This document shows, one piece after another, positions 1 to 9,368 of a DNA stretch of 45,335 nucleotides. The stretch lies in the NCBI GenBank assembly GCA_041675885.1, contig JBAYSY010000024.1, positions 1-45,335 of the forward strand, in the 5' to 3' direction. Numbering within the stretch: position 1 is the stretch's first letter; every line of letters starts with the position of its first letter. This DNA is from JBAYSY01 sp041675885. GTDB taxonomy: Bacteria > Pseudomonadota > Alphaproteobacteria > Rhodobacterales > Rhodobacteraceae. The position numbers and the translations under genes were made by a program. The notes beneath the pieces were generated by a model. The model saw only the letters and a program-made list of their open reading frames with translations, made no database searches and was not told where the DNA came from.

Positions 1-25
1 GCTGTTGTTCTTCGCGATTCCGAAC

Positions 26-50
26 CGGAAAAGCCTGTCGGCTTTTTCCG
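26..50. terminator. Hairpin downstream of aroQ
   Basis: An inverted repeat GGAAAAGCC / GGCTTTTTCC closes on a TGTC loop, with A and T runs on its two sides. It lies about 65 bases beyond the aroQ stop, where an intrinsic terminator is expected, and could work in both directions. Seen directly; termination is inferred. Confidence 0.55.
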
Positions 51-116
51 AAATCGCTTCAGGCCCGGGCTTATCGGGCACGGGGCGGGCGCGTCAACCG
101 CCATGGCCGCCCGCTC

Positions 117-554
117 TCAGCCGGTCAGCCGCGCCATCCGCTCGACCGCCAGCACATAGCCCTGCACGCCGCAACCGGCGATCACCGCGTCGGCGCGGGC
201 GCTGACGTAGGAATGATGCCGGAACGGCTCGCGCTTGTGGATGTTCGAGACATGCACCTCGATCACCGGCCCGTCATAGGCGTTGAGCGCATCCAGCAGC
301 GCCACCGAGGTATGGGTGAACGCCGCCGGGTTGATGACGATTCCCGCCGCCGTATTTCGCGCTTCGTGAATCCAGTCGATCAGCTCGTATTCCCGGTTCG
401 ACTGGTGGAACCGCAGCGCCAGCCCGTGCGCCCCCGCCGCCGCCCGGCAGGCCGCCTCGACATCCGCCAGCGTCTCATGCCCGTAGATCTCGGGCTGGCG
501 CTGGCCCAGCAGGTTCAGGTTGGGGCCGTTCAGAATGAAGATCGTGCCCGCCAT
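117..554 (-). CDS. aroQ: Type II 3-dehydroquinate dehydratase
   Basis: A 145-residue cytosolic enzyme of the shikimate pathway that converts 3-dehydroquinate to 3-dehydroshikimate. The N-terminal NGPNLNLLGQRQPEIYG stretch is the family signature and carries the catalytic tyrosine (Y24) and the lid arginine (R19). The IVINPAAFTHTS strand and the HVSNIHKREPFRHHS loop, which holds the active-site histidine, follow in the expected order. Length is normal for the small dodecameric type II family. The ATG start fits the family N-terminus. It lies 16 bases downstream of mipZ on the same strand, so the two are probably co-transcribed. Nothing is odd about it. Confidence 0.96.
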   Translation of the reverse strand: MAGTIFILNGPNLNLLGQRQPEIYGHETLADVEAACRAAAGAHGLALRFHQSNREYELIDWIHEARNTAAGIVINPAAFTHTSVALLDALNAYDGPVIEVHVSNIHKREPFRHHSYVSARADAVIAGCGVQGYVLAVERMARLTG

Positions 555-570
555 CGCGCCCTCCCCCGGT

Positions 571-1380
571 TCAGAAATTCGCCGTCACGCCGGGCAGGCG
601 CAATTCCTTGATCAGGTCGCGCACTTCCTGCCTTGCGGCGATGTTCGAGATGTTGAGGTTCTCGACCCCCACGTCGCGCAGATCCAGCAGCGTCAGCCCG
701 CGCGGGAACAGCTCGCGGAAGATCACCCGTTCCGAGAACCCGGGCGCGACGCGGAAGCCGATCCGCCGGGACAGGTCTTCCAGCGCCTTGCCCACCTTCT
801 TCTTGTTGTGCATCTGCTGCGCGCCCAGCCGGTTCCTGAGCACGATCCAGTCGATCGGCTTCAGCCCGGCCTGCGCGCGCAACTGCCGGGCGTGCCAGAC
901 CATCTCGGAATAGATCGAGGGGCCCAGAACCTTGCCGGTCTCGGCATCCACCCGCGCCAGCAGGTCGAAGTCGATGAAACTGTCGTTCAACGGCGTGATC
1001 AGCGTATCGGCCAGCGAATGGGCCAGCTGGCTGAGGCGGGTATGCGAGCCGGGACAGTCGATGATGATGAAGTCGCTTGCGGTCTCCAGCCCCGCCATGG
1101 CGGCGGAAAGCCGGTGATCATAGGGATTTTCGCCCGGCCCCATGCGGTCGCGATCCACCTCGGGCAGGTCGCGCAGGTCCGGCATCGGCAGGTCGAGCCC
1201 CTGTTTCGCGGCAAAGGCCCGGCGGTTCTCGACATAGCGCCCGAACGACCGCTGCCGCAGGTCGAGGTCGAGCGCGCCGACCCGGTGGCCCATCCGCGCC
1301 AGCGCCGTGGCGACATGCATCGAGGTGGTCGATTTGCCCGATCCGCCCTTCTCGTTACCCACAACGATGATATGCGCCAC
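571..1380 (-). CDS. mipZ: MipZ-type division-plane ParA ATPase
   Basis: A ParA/MinD-superfamily P-loop ATPase. In alphaproteobacteria MipZ forms a gradient from ParB at the poles and inhibits FtsZ, placing the Z ring at mid-cell. The deviant Walker A motif NEKGGSGKST lies near the N-terminus, with LDLDLRQRSFGRY (switch I) and FIIIDCPGSHT (Walker B) after it. I chose the GTG at 1380, giving 269 residues that begin MAHIIVVGNEKGG as in known MipZ proteins; a GTG at 1389 would add three residues. It sits between rpmE and aroQ with an 80-base gap upstream that could hold its own promoter. Confidence in MipZ rather than a generic ParA is high because of the long alphaproteobacterial C-terminal region. 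Confidence 0.9.
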   Translation of the reverse strand: MAHIIVVGNEKGGSGKSTTSMHVATALARMGHRVGALDLDLRQRSFGRYVENRRAFAAKQGLDLPMPDLRDLPEVDRDRMGPGENPYDHRLSAAMAGLETASDFIIIDCPGSHTRLSQLAHSLADTLITPLNDSFIDFDLLARVDAETGKVLGPSIYSEMVWHARQLRAQAGLKPIDWIVLRNRLGAQQMHNKKKVGKALEDLSRRIGFRVAPGFSERVIFRELFPRGLTLLDLRDVGVENLNISNIAARQEVRDLIKELRLPGVTANF

Positions 1381-1473
1381 GACCGTCACCCCGCCCGGAA
1401 TCGAAAGGCGCGCCAGAGACCCGGCGCGCCAGCACTATATGTTGTGGACCCCCGCAAGGGAAGCACCAAGCGT

Positions 1474-1695
1474 TCAGAAACCGAGCCCGGCGTACTTGTT
1501 CTTGAACTTCGACACGCGGCCGCCGGTGTCCATCAGCTTCTGGCTGCCGCCGGTCCAGGCCGGATGCGCCAGCGGGTCGATTTCCAGCGCAAGCTGGTCG
1601 CCTTCCTTGCCCCAGGTCGAACGCACCTGGAACACGCTGCCGTCGGTCATCTTGACGTCGATCAGATGATACTCGGGATGGATGTCTTTTTTCAT
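1474..1695 (-). CDS. rpmE: 50S ribosomal protein L31
   Basis: A 73-residue large-subunit ribosomal protein. It begins MKKDIHPEYH, and the conserved HPAWTG segment and the basic tail KFKNKYAGLGF are clear. There are no cysteines, so this is the zinc-free form of L31 rather than the CXXC zinc-binding form. I start it at the ATG at 1695; the reading frame is open a further five codons upstream but those do not match the family. It lies 11 bases behind rplS and is the last gene of the ffh-rplS translation block. Confidence 0.95.
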   Translation of the reverse strand: MKKDIHPEYHLIDVKMTDGSVFQVRSTWGKEGDQLALEIDPLAHPAWTGGSQKLMDTGGRVSKFKNKYAGLGF

Positions 1696-1706
1696 CGGTC
1701 CGCTCC

Positions 1707-2087
1707 TCACGCCCCGGCGTCGGCTTTGGGTTTGTAGTTGGACATTTCCGCGATCCGGGCGGATTTGCCGCGGCGCGAACGCAGGTAGTAAAGCTTGGCG
1801 CGGCGCACCTTGCCGCGGCGGACGACCTCGATCGAGTCGATATTGGTCGAATAGAGGGGGAACACCCGCTCCACCCCTTCGCCGAAGGAGATCTTGCGCA
1901 CGGTGAACGAGGCACCGATGCCGCCGCCATTGCGCGAGATGCAGACGCCTTCGTAGTTCTGCACGCGCGAACGGGTGCCCTCGGTCACCTTGTAGCCGAC
2001 CCGCACGGTGTCGCCGGCCTTGAAATCCGGGATGGTCTTGCCGAGCGCGGCAATCTGCTCCGCCTCGATCTGGGCGATCAGGTTCAT
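1707..2087 (-). CDS. rplS: 50S ribosomal protein L19
   Basis: A 126-residue protein at the 30S-50S interface. Recognisable stretches are IPDFKAGDTVRVGYKV, RVQNYEGVCISR, FTVRKISFGEGVERVFPLY and the C-terminal RRGKVRRAKLYYLRSRRGK. The family is usually 115-130 residues. The ATG start gives the expected MNLIAQIEAEQI leader. It is preceded by trmD with a 51-base gap and followed closely by rpmE, the standard trmD-rplS order. Confidence 0.97.
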   Translation of the reverse strand: MNLIAQIEAEQIAALGKTIPDFKAGDTVRVGYKVTEGTRSRVQNYEGVCISRNGGGIGASFTVRKISFGEGVERVFPLYSTNIDSIEVVRRGKVRRAKLYYLRSRRGKSARIAEMSNYKPKADAGA

Positions 2088-2138
2088 GGCCCTGGTCCTT
2101 TCACTGGCTCGCGGTTTGCCCGCGAAGATGATGCTGCC

Positions 2139-2972
2139 TCAGAGCTCTTGGTCTTCATCCGGGTTCCCACCATGCGCCGCATGGTAAGCCCGCCAGAGAT
2201 CAGGCCGGCGTTCCTTTGTCAGCCTTTCGGCCATTGCCCGCCGCCACAGGGCGATCTTCGCGTGATGGCCGGACAGAAGAACCTCCGGTATCGCGCGGCC
2301 CTGCCAGAGGGCGGGTCTGGTATACTGCGGAAACTCCAGAAGCCCCTCCGAAAAGCTTTCCTCTTCGGTGGACGACTGATTCCCGAGCACGCGGGGTATA
2401 AGCCGCACCGTCGCGTCGATCAAGGCCATTGCGGCGATCTCGCCCCCGGTCAGGACGAAATCGCCCAGGCTGACCTCCTCGACGGCGTATTCCTCCAGCA
2501 CCCGCTCATCGACGCCCTCGAACCGGCCGCACAGCAGCGTGATCCCCCCGGCCGCCGCGAAGCGCCGCGCCATGGCCTGGTCGAGGCGCCGCCCGCGCGG
2601 CGACAGATAGATCACCGGCCAGCGCGCCCGGTCGGCAGGCGTGCCGATGGCGGCCTGATCGAAGGCGCGGCCGACCACATCGGCGCGCAGCACCATGCCC
2701 GCGCCGCCGCCCGCCGGGGTGTCATCGACGTTGCGGTGCCTGCCCTCGCCGAAGGGCCGCAGGTCGATGGTCTCCAGCGCCCAGAGCCCGGCCTCCAGCG
2801 CCTTGCCGGTCAGCGACAGGCCCAGCGCCCCGGGAAACGCCTCGGGAAACAGCGTGACGACCTTGGCGCACCACGCGCCCCGGAGCCGCGGCCGCTCCGC
2901 CATCAGGTCGCGGGGGCTGAGCGAGGCCGAGATGCTCAGCCGCCCGTGGGATTTCGCCGGTCCGTCACCCAT
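2139..2972 (-). CDS. trmD: tRNA (guanine-N1)-methyltransferase TrmD
   Basis: A SPOUT-fold enzyme that methylates G37 of tRNAs using S-adenosylmethionine, which prevents +1 frameshifting. It has 277 residues. The core begins near residue 38 (VVTLFPEAFPG) and includes the trefoil-knot SAM loops LLCGRFEGVDERV and GDFVLTGGEIAAMALID. The extra ~35 residues at the N-terminus (KSHGRLSISASLSP) are a feature of Rhodobacterales TrmD, so I keep the ATG at 2972; an internal ATG at residue 24 is the alternative. A 93-base gap carrying a repeat separates it from rimM. Confidence 0.95.
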   Translation of the reverse strand: MGDGPAKSHGRLSISASLSPRDLMAERPRLRGAWCAKVVTLFPEAFPGALGLSLTGKALEAGLWALETIDLRPFGEGRHRNVDDTPAGGGAGMVLRADVVGRAFDQAAIGTPADRARWPVIYLSPRGRRLDQAMARRFAAAGGITLLCGRFEGVDERVLEEYAVEEVSLGDFVLTGGEIAAMALIDATVRLIPRVLGNQSSTEEESFSEGLLEFPQYTRPALWQGRAIPEVLLSGHHAKIALWRRAMAERLTKERRPDLWRAYHAAHGGNPDEDQEL

Positions 2973-3003
2973 CGCCCGCGCCCTCCCTTTCTCCGACCCG
3001 GCC

Positions 3004-3025
3004 CTTCATCTTGCCGAAAATACTC
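3004..3025 (-). repeat. Rhodobacterales intergenic repeat, single copy
   Basis: The plus strand reads CTTCATCTTGCC-GAAAATACTC in the trmD-rimM gap. Its reverse complement matches the core of two copies near 36387-36451 (GAGTA...GGCAAGATGAAG). I recall this core as frequent between genes in Rhodobacteraceae; that is memory, not a search. Confidence 0.5.
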
Positions 3026-3065
3026 ATTCGACAGTGCCACCCGCACCACCCCGGGGCGGAGGCGC

Positions 3066-3584
3066 CTACCCGATCAGCCCCTCGGGCGGGTCGGCGACGA
3101 TCCGTCCCGCGGCGATATCCACCGTCGGCACCGCCGCCAGCGTGAACGGCAGCAGCACCGGCGCGGCCAGCCCCGGCCCGGCGATCTCCAGCAGGTCCGA
3201 GGCGCCATGGTTGTGCACCGCGCGCACCGTCCCCAGCACAAGGCCGCCGGTATCGACCACCTCAAGCCCGATCAGGTCGGCGTGGTAATATTCGTCGTCC
3301 GGCAGCGTCGGCAGCCGGTCGCGGTCGGCGTAAAGCTGAAGGCCCTTGAGCGCGTCGGCCTGTTCCTTGGTCGCCACGCCCGAAAGCCGCGCCGTCAGCC
3401 CGTTCGCGGTCCGGCCGGTCAGCACCACGTCGAAGCGGCGCGAACCGTCCCCGGACCACAGCGGGGTGTAATCCGCGATGGCGGCAGGGTCCGAGCAGAA
3501 GCTTTTCAGCCGCACCTCGCCCCGCACCCCGTAGGCCCCGGCCAGCGCGCCGACGCAGACCCGATCGGGCTTCTCATCCGTCAT
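3066..3584 (-). CDS. rimM: 16S rRNA processing protein RimM
   Basis: A 172-residue ribosome maturation factor that binds S19 and helps mature the 30S head. The N-terminal RimM barrel begins VCVGALAGAYGVRGEVRLKS, and the C-terminal PRC-barrel starts around DEYYHADLIGLEV, the typical junction motif. I use the ATG at 3584 (MTDEKPDRV); the frame is open five codons further up but without family support. It sits in the classical order rpsP-rimM-trmD-rplS, 57 bases after rpsP. Confidence 0.95.
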   Translation of the reverse strand: MTDEKPDRVCVGALAGAYGVRGEVRLKSFCSDPAAIADYTPLWSGDGSRRFDVVLTGRTANGLTARLSGVATKEQADALKGLQLYADRDRLPTLPDDEYYHADLIGLEVVDTGGLVLGTVRAVHNHGASDLLEIAGPGLAAPVLLPFTLAAVPTVDIAAGRIVADPPEGLIG

Positions 3585-3641
3585 CGCCAGCCCCCGCAAC
3601 CGTCCGGCGACGGGCAGCGGGAGCCGCCCGCCCGCGACGGA

Positions 3642-3998
3642 TCATTCCGCCGCGCCCGCCTCTTCGACCTTGGCGGCCTTCTCGGCGGCGCGCTCGGTCG
3701 CCTTCTTGCCGGGGGTGCCCTTCTTGAGGTTCTGCCGCTCGGGCTTGGTGCGCAGGCCCGCGGCTTCGAGGAAACGCGCCACGCGGTCGGTCGGCTGGGC
3801 GCCCTGCGACAGCCAGTGCTGCACGCGCTCAAGGTTCATCTTCACCCGGTCCTCGCTGTCCTTCGCCAGGAGCGGGTTGTAGGTGCCCAGCTTTTCGAGA
3901 TAGCGCCCGTCGCGCGGCATGCGCGAGTCGGAAGCGACGATCGAGTAATACGGACGCTTCTTGGAACCCCCGCGGGCAAGACGGATCTTCATGGCCAT
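3642..3998 (-). CDS. rpsP: 30S ribosomal protein S16
   Basis: A 118-residue small-subunit protein. The start MAMKIRLARGGSKKRPYYSI and the motifs DGRYLEKLGTYNP and RVQHWLSQGAQPTDRV identify it. The C-terminal ~30 residues are an alanine/lysine/glutamate-rich tail that is common in alphaproteobacterial S16. A start at 3998 follows an AGGAGT sequence; the longer reading frame is not supported. Confidence 0.97.
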   Translation of the reverse strand: MAMKIRLARGGSKKRPYYSIVASDSRMPRDGRYLEKLGTYNPLLAKDSEDRVKMNLERVQHWLSQGAQPTDRVARFLEAAGLRTKPERQNLKKGTPGKKATERAAEKAAKVEEAGAAE

Positions 3999-4041
3999 TT
4001 CGGTTACTCCTCTGGATGGCTGATTGCCGGGCAAATGCCGG

Positions 4042-4338
4042 TCATTGCTTGAGTTTCTCGTGGTGCCTGATAACTTCGGAGATGATGAAGTTCAGGAATT
4101 TCCGGGCGAATTCCGGCGCGAGGTCGGCTTCCTCGGCCAGTCGTTCCAGCCGCTCGATCTGCCGCGCCTCGCGCGCCGGGTCCGAGGGCGGCAGGTCGTG
4201 CGCGGCCTTGAGCCGCCCGACCGATTGCGTGTGCTTGAAGCGCTCGGCCAGCGTATAGACGAGGATCGCGTCGAGCCGGTCGATGCTCTCGCGATGATCC
4301 TTGAGCAGGTCGGCGGCGCGGGTGCTGGTATCGGTCAT
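4042..4338 (-). CDS. Chorismate mutase (AroQ class, monofunctional)
   Basis: A 98-residue all-helical enzyme that rearranges chorismate to prephenate for phenylalanine and tyrosine synthesis. The pattern of helix 1 (HRESIDRLDAILVYTLAERF), the lysine-containing VGRLKAAHDLPPSDP loop, and AREARQIERLERLAEE fits the CM_2 fold, with Arg and Lys at the positions that bind chorismate. It has no prephenate dehydratase or signal peptide, so it is a free cytosolic mutase. The ATG at 4338 overlaps the stop of the upstream acetyltransferase by four bases, indicating translational coupling within the ffh operon. The gene symbol is left blank because naming varies. Confidence 0.9.
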   Translation of the reverse strand: MTDTSTRAADLLKDHRESIDRLDAILVYTLAERFKHTQSVGRLKAAHDLPPSDPAREARQIERLERLAEEADLAPEFARKFLNFIISEVIRHHEKLKQ

Positions 4339-4937
4339 GCGGGCCTCCCATGGGGCTGCGGCGGGCGGGCCGCCTCCGGCCAGTGGCGCCAGACCTGGCA
4401 GATGTCGCCCGAGGCGTCGGCCAGGTCGGCCTCGCGCCGGGCGCCCAGCCGCTCGGCGACCCGGATCGAGCGGGTGTTGGGCGGGTCGATGTAGCTCACC
4501 AGCGCGGGCAGGCCCATCGGGCCGATGGCGTGGTCACGGGCGGCGGCCGCCGCCTCGGTCGCGTAGCCCTGCCCCTCGGCCCCGGGCAGGAAAAACCAGC
4601 CCAGCTCCGGCTCGCGGTCGCCGGGCTCAAAGCCGACGCCGGTGAAGCCGACCACCTCGCCGCCGTCGCGGTGCTCCACCGTCCAGTAGCCGTGGCCGCG
4701 CAGCAGCCAGACGCCCGTGGCGGCAGCGAATTCGCGGATCGCGTCGTCGCGGCCGAACGGGCCGCCCATATGCACTGCGCGGGCATCGGTCAGGACCGCG
4801 GCCCATGCCTCGAAATCCCCGAGCCGCGGCCCGCGCAGCACCAGCCGCGCCGTCTCCAGCCGCGGCAGTTGCGCGGCGAGCCGGTCGGCGAACGCCGCCG
4901 CCGGGCCGGGAATGGGGATCTCGTGCGGCGCGATCAT
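4335..4937 (-). CDS. GNAT-family N-acetyltransferase (RimJ-like)
   Basis: A 200-residue acetyl-CoA-dependent acetyltransferase of the RimJ/RimL subgroup (Acetyltransf_3). LETARLVLRGPRLGDFEAW at about residues 27-45 is the usual family opening. EVVGFTGVG, PELGWFFLPGAEGQGYATEA (the acetyl-CoA loop, Q/GxGxA/G form) and the NTRSIRVAERLGAR helix follow. The substrate cannot be told: it may be a ribosomal protein N-terminus or a small molecule. It overlaps ffh upstream and chorismate mutase downstream by four bases each, so it is co-translated with them. Confidence 0.9.
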   Translation of the reverse strand: MIAPHEIPIPGPAAAFADRLAAQLPRLETARLVLRGPRLGDFEAWAAVLTDARAVHMGGPFGRDDAIREFAAATGVWLLRGHGYWTVEHRDGGEVVGFTGVGFEPGDREPELGWFFLPGAEGQGYATEAAAAARDHAIGPMGLPALVSYIDPPNTRSIRVAERLGARREADLADASGDICQVWRHWPEAARPPQPHGRPA

Positions 4938-6430
4938 CGCTTCTTCCCGAACCCCAGACCGGAGAGCCCCGAGGGCAGCGACATGCCGCGCGGCATCGCC
5001 ATCGGCGCCGCCGTGGCCGCACCCTGCTGCATCCCCTTGGCAAGCTGCTGCAACTCCTCGGGCGACATCTTCGACGGGTCGGGCATCCCCTTGCCCAGCA
5101 TGCCCTTCATCGCCTGCTTGAGCATCCCGCCCTTGCCCATCTTCTTCATCATGTCGGCCATCTGCCGGTGCATCTTGAGCAGCCGGTTCAGTTCCGCCAC
5201 GTCAAGGCCCGCGCCCGCCGCGATCCGCTTCTTGCGGCTGGCCTGCAACAGGTCGGGACTGGCGCGCTCCTTCCTGGTCATCGACTGGATCAGTGCGATC
5301 TGGCGGCGGATCATCCTGTCGTCGAAACCCGCGCTTTCCGCCTGTTTCGCGGCCTTGCCCATGCCGGGCAGCATCCCCATCAGGCCCTGCATCCCGCCCA
5401 TCTTCAGCATCTGCTCAAGCTGCATCCGCAGGTCGTTCATGTTGAACTGACCCTTCTGGAACCGCTTCATCATGCGTTCGGCCTGCTGGGCCTCGATGGT
5501 CTCCTGCGCCTTTTCCACCAGCGCGACGATATCGCCCATGCCGAGGATGCGGCCCGCGATCCGGTCGGGTTCGAACGGCTCCAGCGCATCGGTCTTTTCG
5601 CCGAGGCCGACGAAGCGGATCGGCTTGCCGGTGACGGCGCGCATCGACAGCGCGGCCCCACCGCGCCCGTCGCCGTCCATCCGGGTCAGCACGACGCCGG
5701 TGATGCCGACCTTGCCGTCGAACTCCGCCGCCACGTTCACCGCGTCCTGCCCGGTCAGGCCGTCGACCACCAGCAGGGTCTCGCGCGGGTTGGCCACGTC
5801 GCGGACGGCCTGCACCTCATCCATCAGCACTTCGTCGATGTGCAGCCGCCCGGCGGTGTCGAGCAGATAGACGTCGTAGCCGCCGAGGCTGGCCTGCGTC
5901 TTCGCGCGTTTCGCGATCTGCACCGCCGATTCGCCCTTGACGATCGGCAGCGTGTCCACCCCGATCTGCGTCCCGAGGATCGCAAGCTGTTCCATCGCCG
6001 CCGGGCGGTTGGTGTCGAGGCTGGCCATCAGCACCCGCTTGCCCTCGCGCTCGGTCAGGCGGCGGGCGAGTTTCGCGGTGGTGGTGGTCTTGCCCGAGCC
6101 TTGCAGGCCCACCATCAGGATCGGCGCGGGCGGGTTGTCGATCTTGAGCTTGCCGGGGTCGGTGTCGCCCGACAGCACATGGATCAGCTCGTCATGGACG
6201 ATCTTGACGACCTGCTGGCCCGGGGTGATGGATTTCGTCACCGCCTGCCCGGTGGCCTTGTCCTGCACCCGCTTGATGAAGTCGCGCGCCACGGGCAGGG
6301 AAACGTCGGCCTCCAGCAGCGCCACCCGCACCTCGCGCAGGGCGGTGGCCACGTCGGCATCGGTCAGCGCACCCTGTCTGGTCAGCCGGTCGAACACGCC
6401 GCCAAGGCGTTCGGACAGGTTCTCGAACAT
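4934..6430 (-). CDS. ffh: Signal recognition particle protein Ffh
   Basis: The GTPase of the SRP that, with 4.5S RNA, delivers membrane proteins co-translationally to FtsY and SecYEG. It has 498 residues: N domain (1-90), G domain with P-loop GLQGSGKTTTTAKLA (about 108-122), DTAGRLHIDE, TRMDGDGRGGAALS and FVGLGEKTDALEPF, then the methionine-rich M domain from about residue 300, which binds the signal sequence and RNA. I use the ATG at 6430 (MFENLSERLGG), preceded by AGAAGGAGG. It is the first gene of the minus-strand translation block, with a 301-base non-coding stretch upstream. Confidence 0.97.
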   Translation of the reverse strand: MFENLSERLGGVFDRLTRQGALTDADVATALREVRVALLEADVSLPVARDFIKRVQDKATGQAVTKSITPGQQVVKIVHDELIHVLSGDTDPGKLKIDNPPAPILMVGLQGSGKTTTTAKLARRLTEREGKRVLMASLDTNRPAAMEQLAILGTQIGVDTLPIVKGESAVQIAKRAKTQASLGGYDVYLLDTAGRLHIDEVLMDEVQAVRDVANPRETLLVVDGLTGQDAVNVAAEFDGKVGITGVVLTRMDGDGRGGAALSMRAVTGKPIRFVGLGEKTDALEPFEPDRIAGRILGMGDIVALVEKAQETIEAQQAERMMKRFQKGQFNMNDLRMQLEQMLKMGGMQGLMGMLPGMGKAAKQAESAGFDDRMIRRQIALIQSMTRKERASPDLLQASRKKRIAAGAGLDVAELNRLLKMHRQMADMMKKMGKGGMLKQAMKGMLGKGMPDPSKMSPEELQQLAKGMQQGAATAAPMAMPRGMSLPSGLSGLGFGKKR

Positions 6431-6640
6431 CGCGTGGCCTCCTTCTGCCGTGCCCACCGACCCCATATGGGGGCCGCCCTAATGCCGATCACACCCGTGG
6501 GCGAATCATCGCTGACGGGTGGCGATCCCCGCAACGCGGCGGGGACCGGAAGGTGTGACGCCTCCGGGTATCGGGGGTGCGGATATTGGGGATGGGGGAC
6601 GGAGTCAAGAAAAAGCGTACGGGCGAAAGCGTGCGGCAGT

Positions 6641-6662
6641 TTGCCGGAACAGGTTCCGGCAA
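6641..6662. repeat. 22-bp perfect palindrome (hairpin)
   Basis: TTGCCGGAAC-AG-GTTCCGGCAA, ten paired bases round a two-base centre. It sits 12 bases from a second hairpin beyond the end of azoR. It may be a second terminator or a protein-binding site. Confidence 0.5.
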
Positions 6663-6674
6663 GCCTCCGGCGGG

Positions 6675-6703
6675 GCGCGGCCGGGCAAGGGGCCCGGCCG
6701 CGC
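6675..6703 (-). terminator. Hairpin downstream of azoR
   Basis: GCGCGGCCGGGC and its exact complement GCCCGGCCGCGC are separated by five bases: a 12-bp GC stem 28 bases past the azoR stop. There is no clear T run on the minus strand, so it is a terminator only by position and stem strength. Confidence 0.5.
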
Positions 6704-6731
6704 ATTTCGCGTTTGCACAGGGATGGCAGGT

Positions 6732-7319
6732 TCAGGCGGCCAGTGCCTCGACCTGCTCCCCGGCCCGGTTCATGGCGCCTTCGCGGTCGAACAGGATGGC
6801 GTCGGCGGCGACGAACCGCACATCGGTGATGCCGAAGAAGCCCAGCATGTGGCGCACCCAGCCCGAGGCGAAATCCACCTCGCTGCCCAGTCTGGTGCCG
6901 TCCGAGGACAGCGCGATGATGGCGCGCTTGCCCTTGATCAGCCCTTCGGGACCGGCTTCGGTATAGCGGAACGTCAGGCCGTTGCGGGCGAGGTGGTCGA
7001 ACCACGACTTCAGTTGCGCGGGCACGCCGAAGTTGTAGATCGGCAGGCCGATCACCAGCACGTCGGCGGCCTGCACCTCGGCCAGCAGGGTGTCGGCAAG
7101 GGCGAGGGCCTCATGCTGGCCGGGATCGCGGTCGGCCTCGGGGGTGAAGGCGGCGCCGATCCAGCCGCCATCGATCAGCGGCATCCCGGCCGAGATGTCG
7201 CGGGTGGTGACGGTGGCCCCGCCCTGGGCGGTCAGCCGGGCGGTTATGCGGTCCAGCAGTCCGGCGGAAACCGAGTTCTCGCCCTTGATGGAGGTGTCGA
7301 TGCGCAGGATATGGGTCAT
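6732..7319 (-). CDS. azoR: FMN-dependent NADH-azoreductase / quinone reductase
   Basis: A 195-residue flavodoxin-fold NAD(P)H oxidoreductase that reduces quinones and azo compounds by two electrons with bound FMN. It opens ILRIDTSIKGENSVS (FMN phosphate loop), then VLVIGLPIYNFGVPAQLKSW, the family signature around the flavin ring, and later IIALSSDGT with the flanking glycine-rich segment. I start at the ATG at 7319; the frame is open further up but without family match. It stands alone, with terminator-like hairpins behind it and a 217-base gap ahead. The physiological role is probably quinone detoxification. Confidence 0.93.
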   Translation of the reverse strand: MTHILRIDTSIKGENSVSAGLLDRITARLTAQGGATVTTRDISAGMPLIDGGWIGAAFTPEADRDPGQHEALALADTLLAEVQAADVLVIGLPIYNFGVPAQLKSWFDHLARNGLTFRYTEAGPEGLIKGKRAIIALSSDGTRLGSEVDFASGWVRHMLGFFGITDVRFVAADAILFDREGAMNRAGEQVEALAA

Positions 7320-7536
7320 GGGTCGGTCCTGTTGATTGCGGGGGGCGGATGTGTCCGCCGTCAACCGATCAGATCGCCCTCCCGGACCGTCAGGAAAACC
7401 GCCGCCCGCGCACCGGGGCTGTGCAATGATGCACAGGGGGGCCTTTCCAATCCCTGACAAACCCTTAATGCCGCCGCCCAACCCATTGATCATGAATCAT
7501 TCTCACATATCTCGCGCCTGGGACAGGGTGGCCCGC

Positions 7537-8018
7537 CTACGCCAGATACCCCCGGAACGCCTCGATCACCTTCGCGTAGACCTCGCGTTTGAACGGCACG
7601 ATGCTGGCCAGCATCTCGTCGGGGCCGATCCAGCGCCAGCGCGAGAATTCCGGGTGGTCGGTGTCGATGCGGATCAGCGCGTCGTCGCCGGTGAAGCGAT
7701 AGAGATACCACTTCTGCTTCTGCCCCCGGTAGCGCCCCTTCCAGACCTTGCCCATCAGTTCGGGCGGCAGGTCGTAGACCAGCCAGTCCGGCGCCTTGGC
7801 CAGGAACTCCACCGCCTCGGGCGGCACGCCGGTTTCTTCGCGCAATTCGCGCAGGGCGGCGGCGCGGGGCTTCTCGCCCGGGTCGATCCCGCCCTGCGGC
7901 ATCTGCCAGGCGGGGGCGGCGGTGTCGCGGCGCTGCCCGGCGAAGATCAGCCCCCGGGGGTTGATCAGCACCACGCCGACGCAGGGCCGGTAGGGCAGGT
8001 CTCCGGCCTCCATCCCCG

Positions 8019-8022
<4 letters not shown>
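7537..8022 (-). CDS. rppH: RNA pyrophosphohydrolase RppH (Nudix)
   Basis: A 161-residue Nudix hydrolase that removes pyrophosphate from the 5' end of mRNAs (and acts on dinucleoside polyphosphates), opening them to RNase E decay. The start YRPCVGVVLINPRG and WQMPQGGIDPGE lead into the Nudix box at residues about 44-66 (GX5E...REETGV), with the RppH-type KWYLYRF segment after it. The GTG at 8022 overlaps the ctpA stop as GTGA; an ATG three codons in is possible. It is the last gene of the gpmI-envC-ctpA-rppH run. Confidence 0.93.
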
Positions 8023-9359
<1,337 letters not shown>

Positions 9360-9368
9360 GGTCCCGTC

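Larger units (their letters stand above)
6431..6731. other. Gap between azoR and ffh: promoter region and hairpins
   Basis: No convincing ORF. The half next to azoR holds two tandem hairpins (listed separately); the half next to ffh should hold the ffh promoter and has an AGAAGGAGG ribosome site just before the ATG. No tRNA or 4.5S RNA structure was recognised. Confidence 0.5.

Noticed and set aside
6431..6731. Possible 4.5S RNA gene next to ffh
   Set aside because: No SRP RNA tetraloop helix could be recognised; the hairpins present are simple palindromes.
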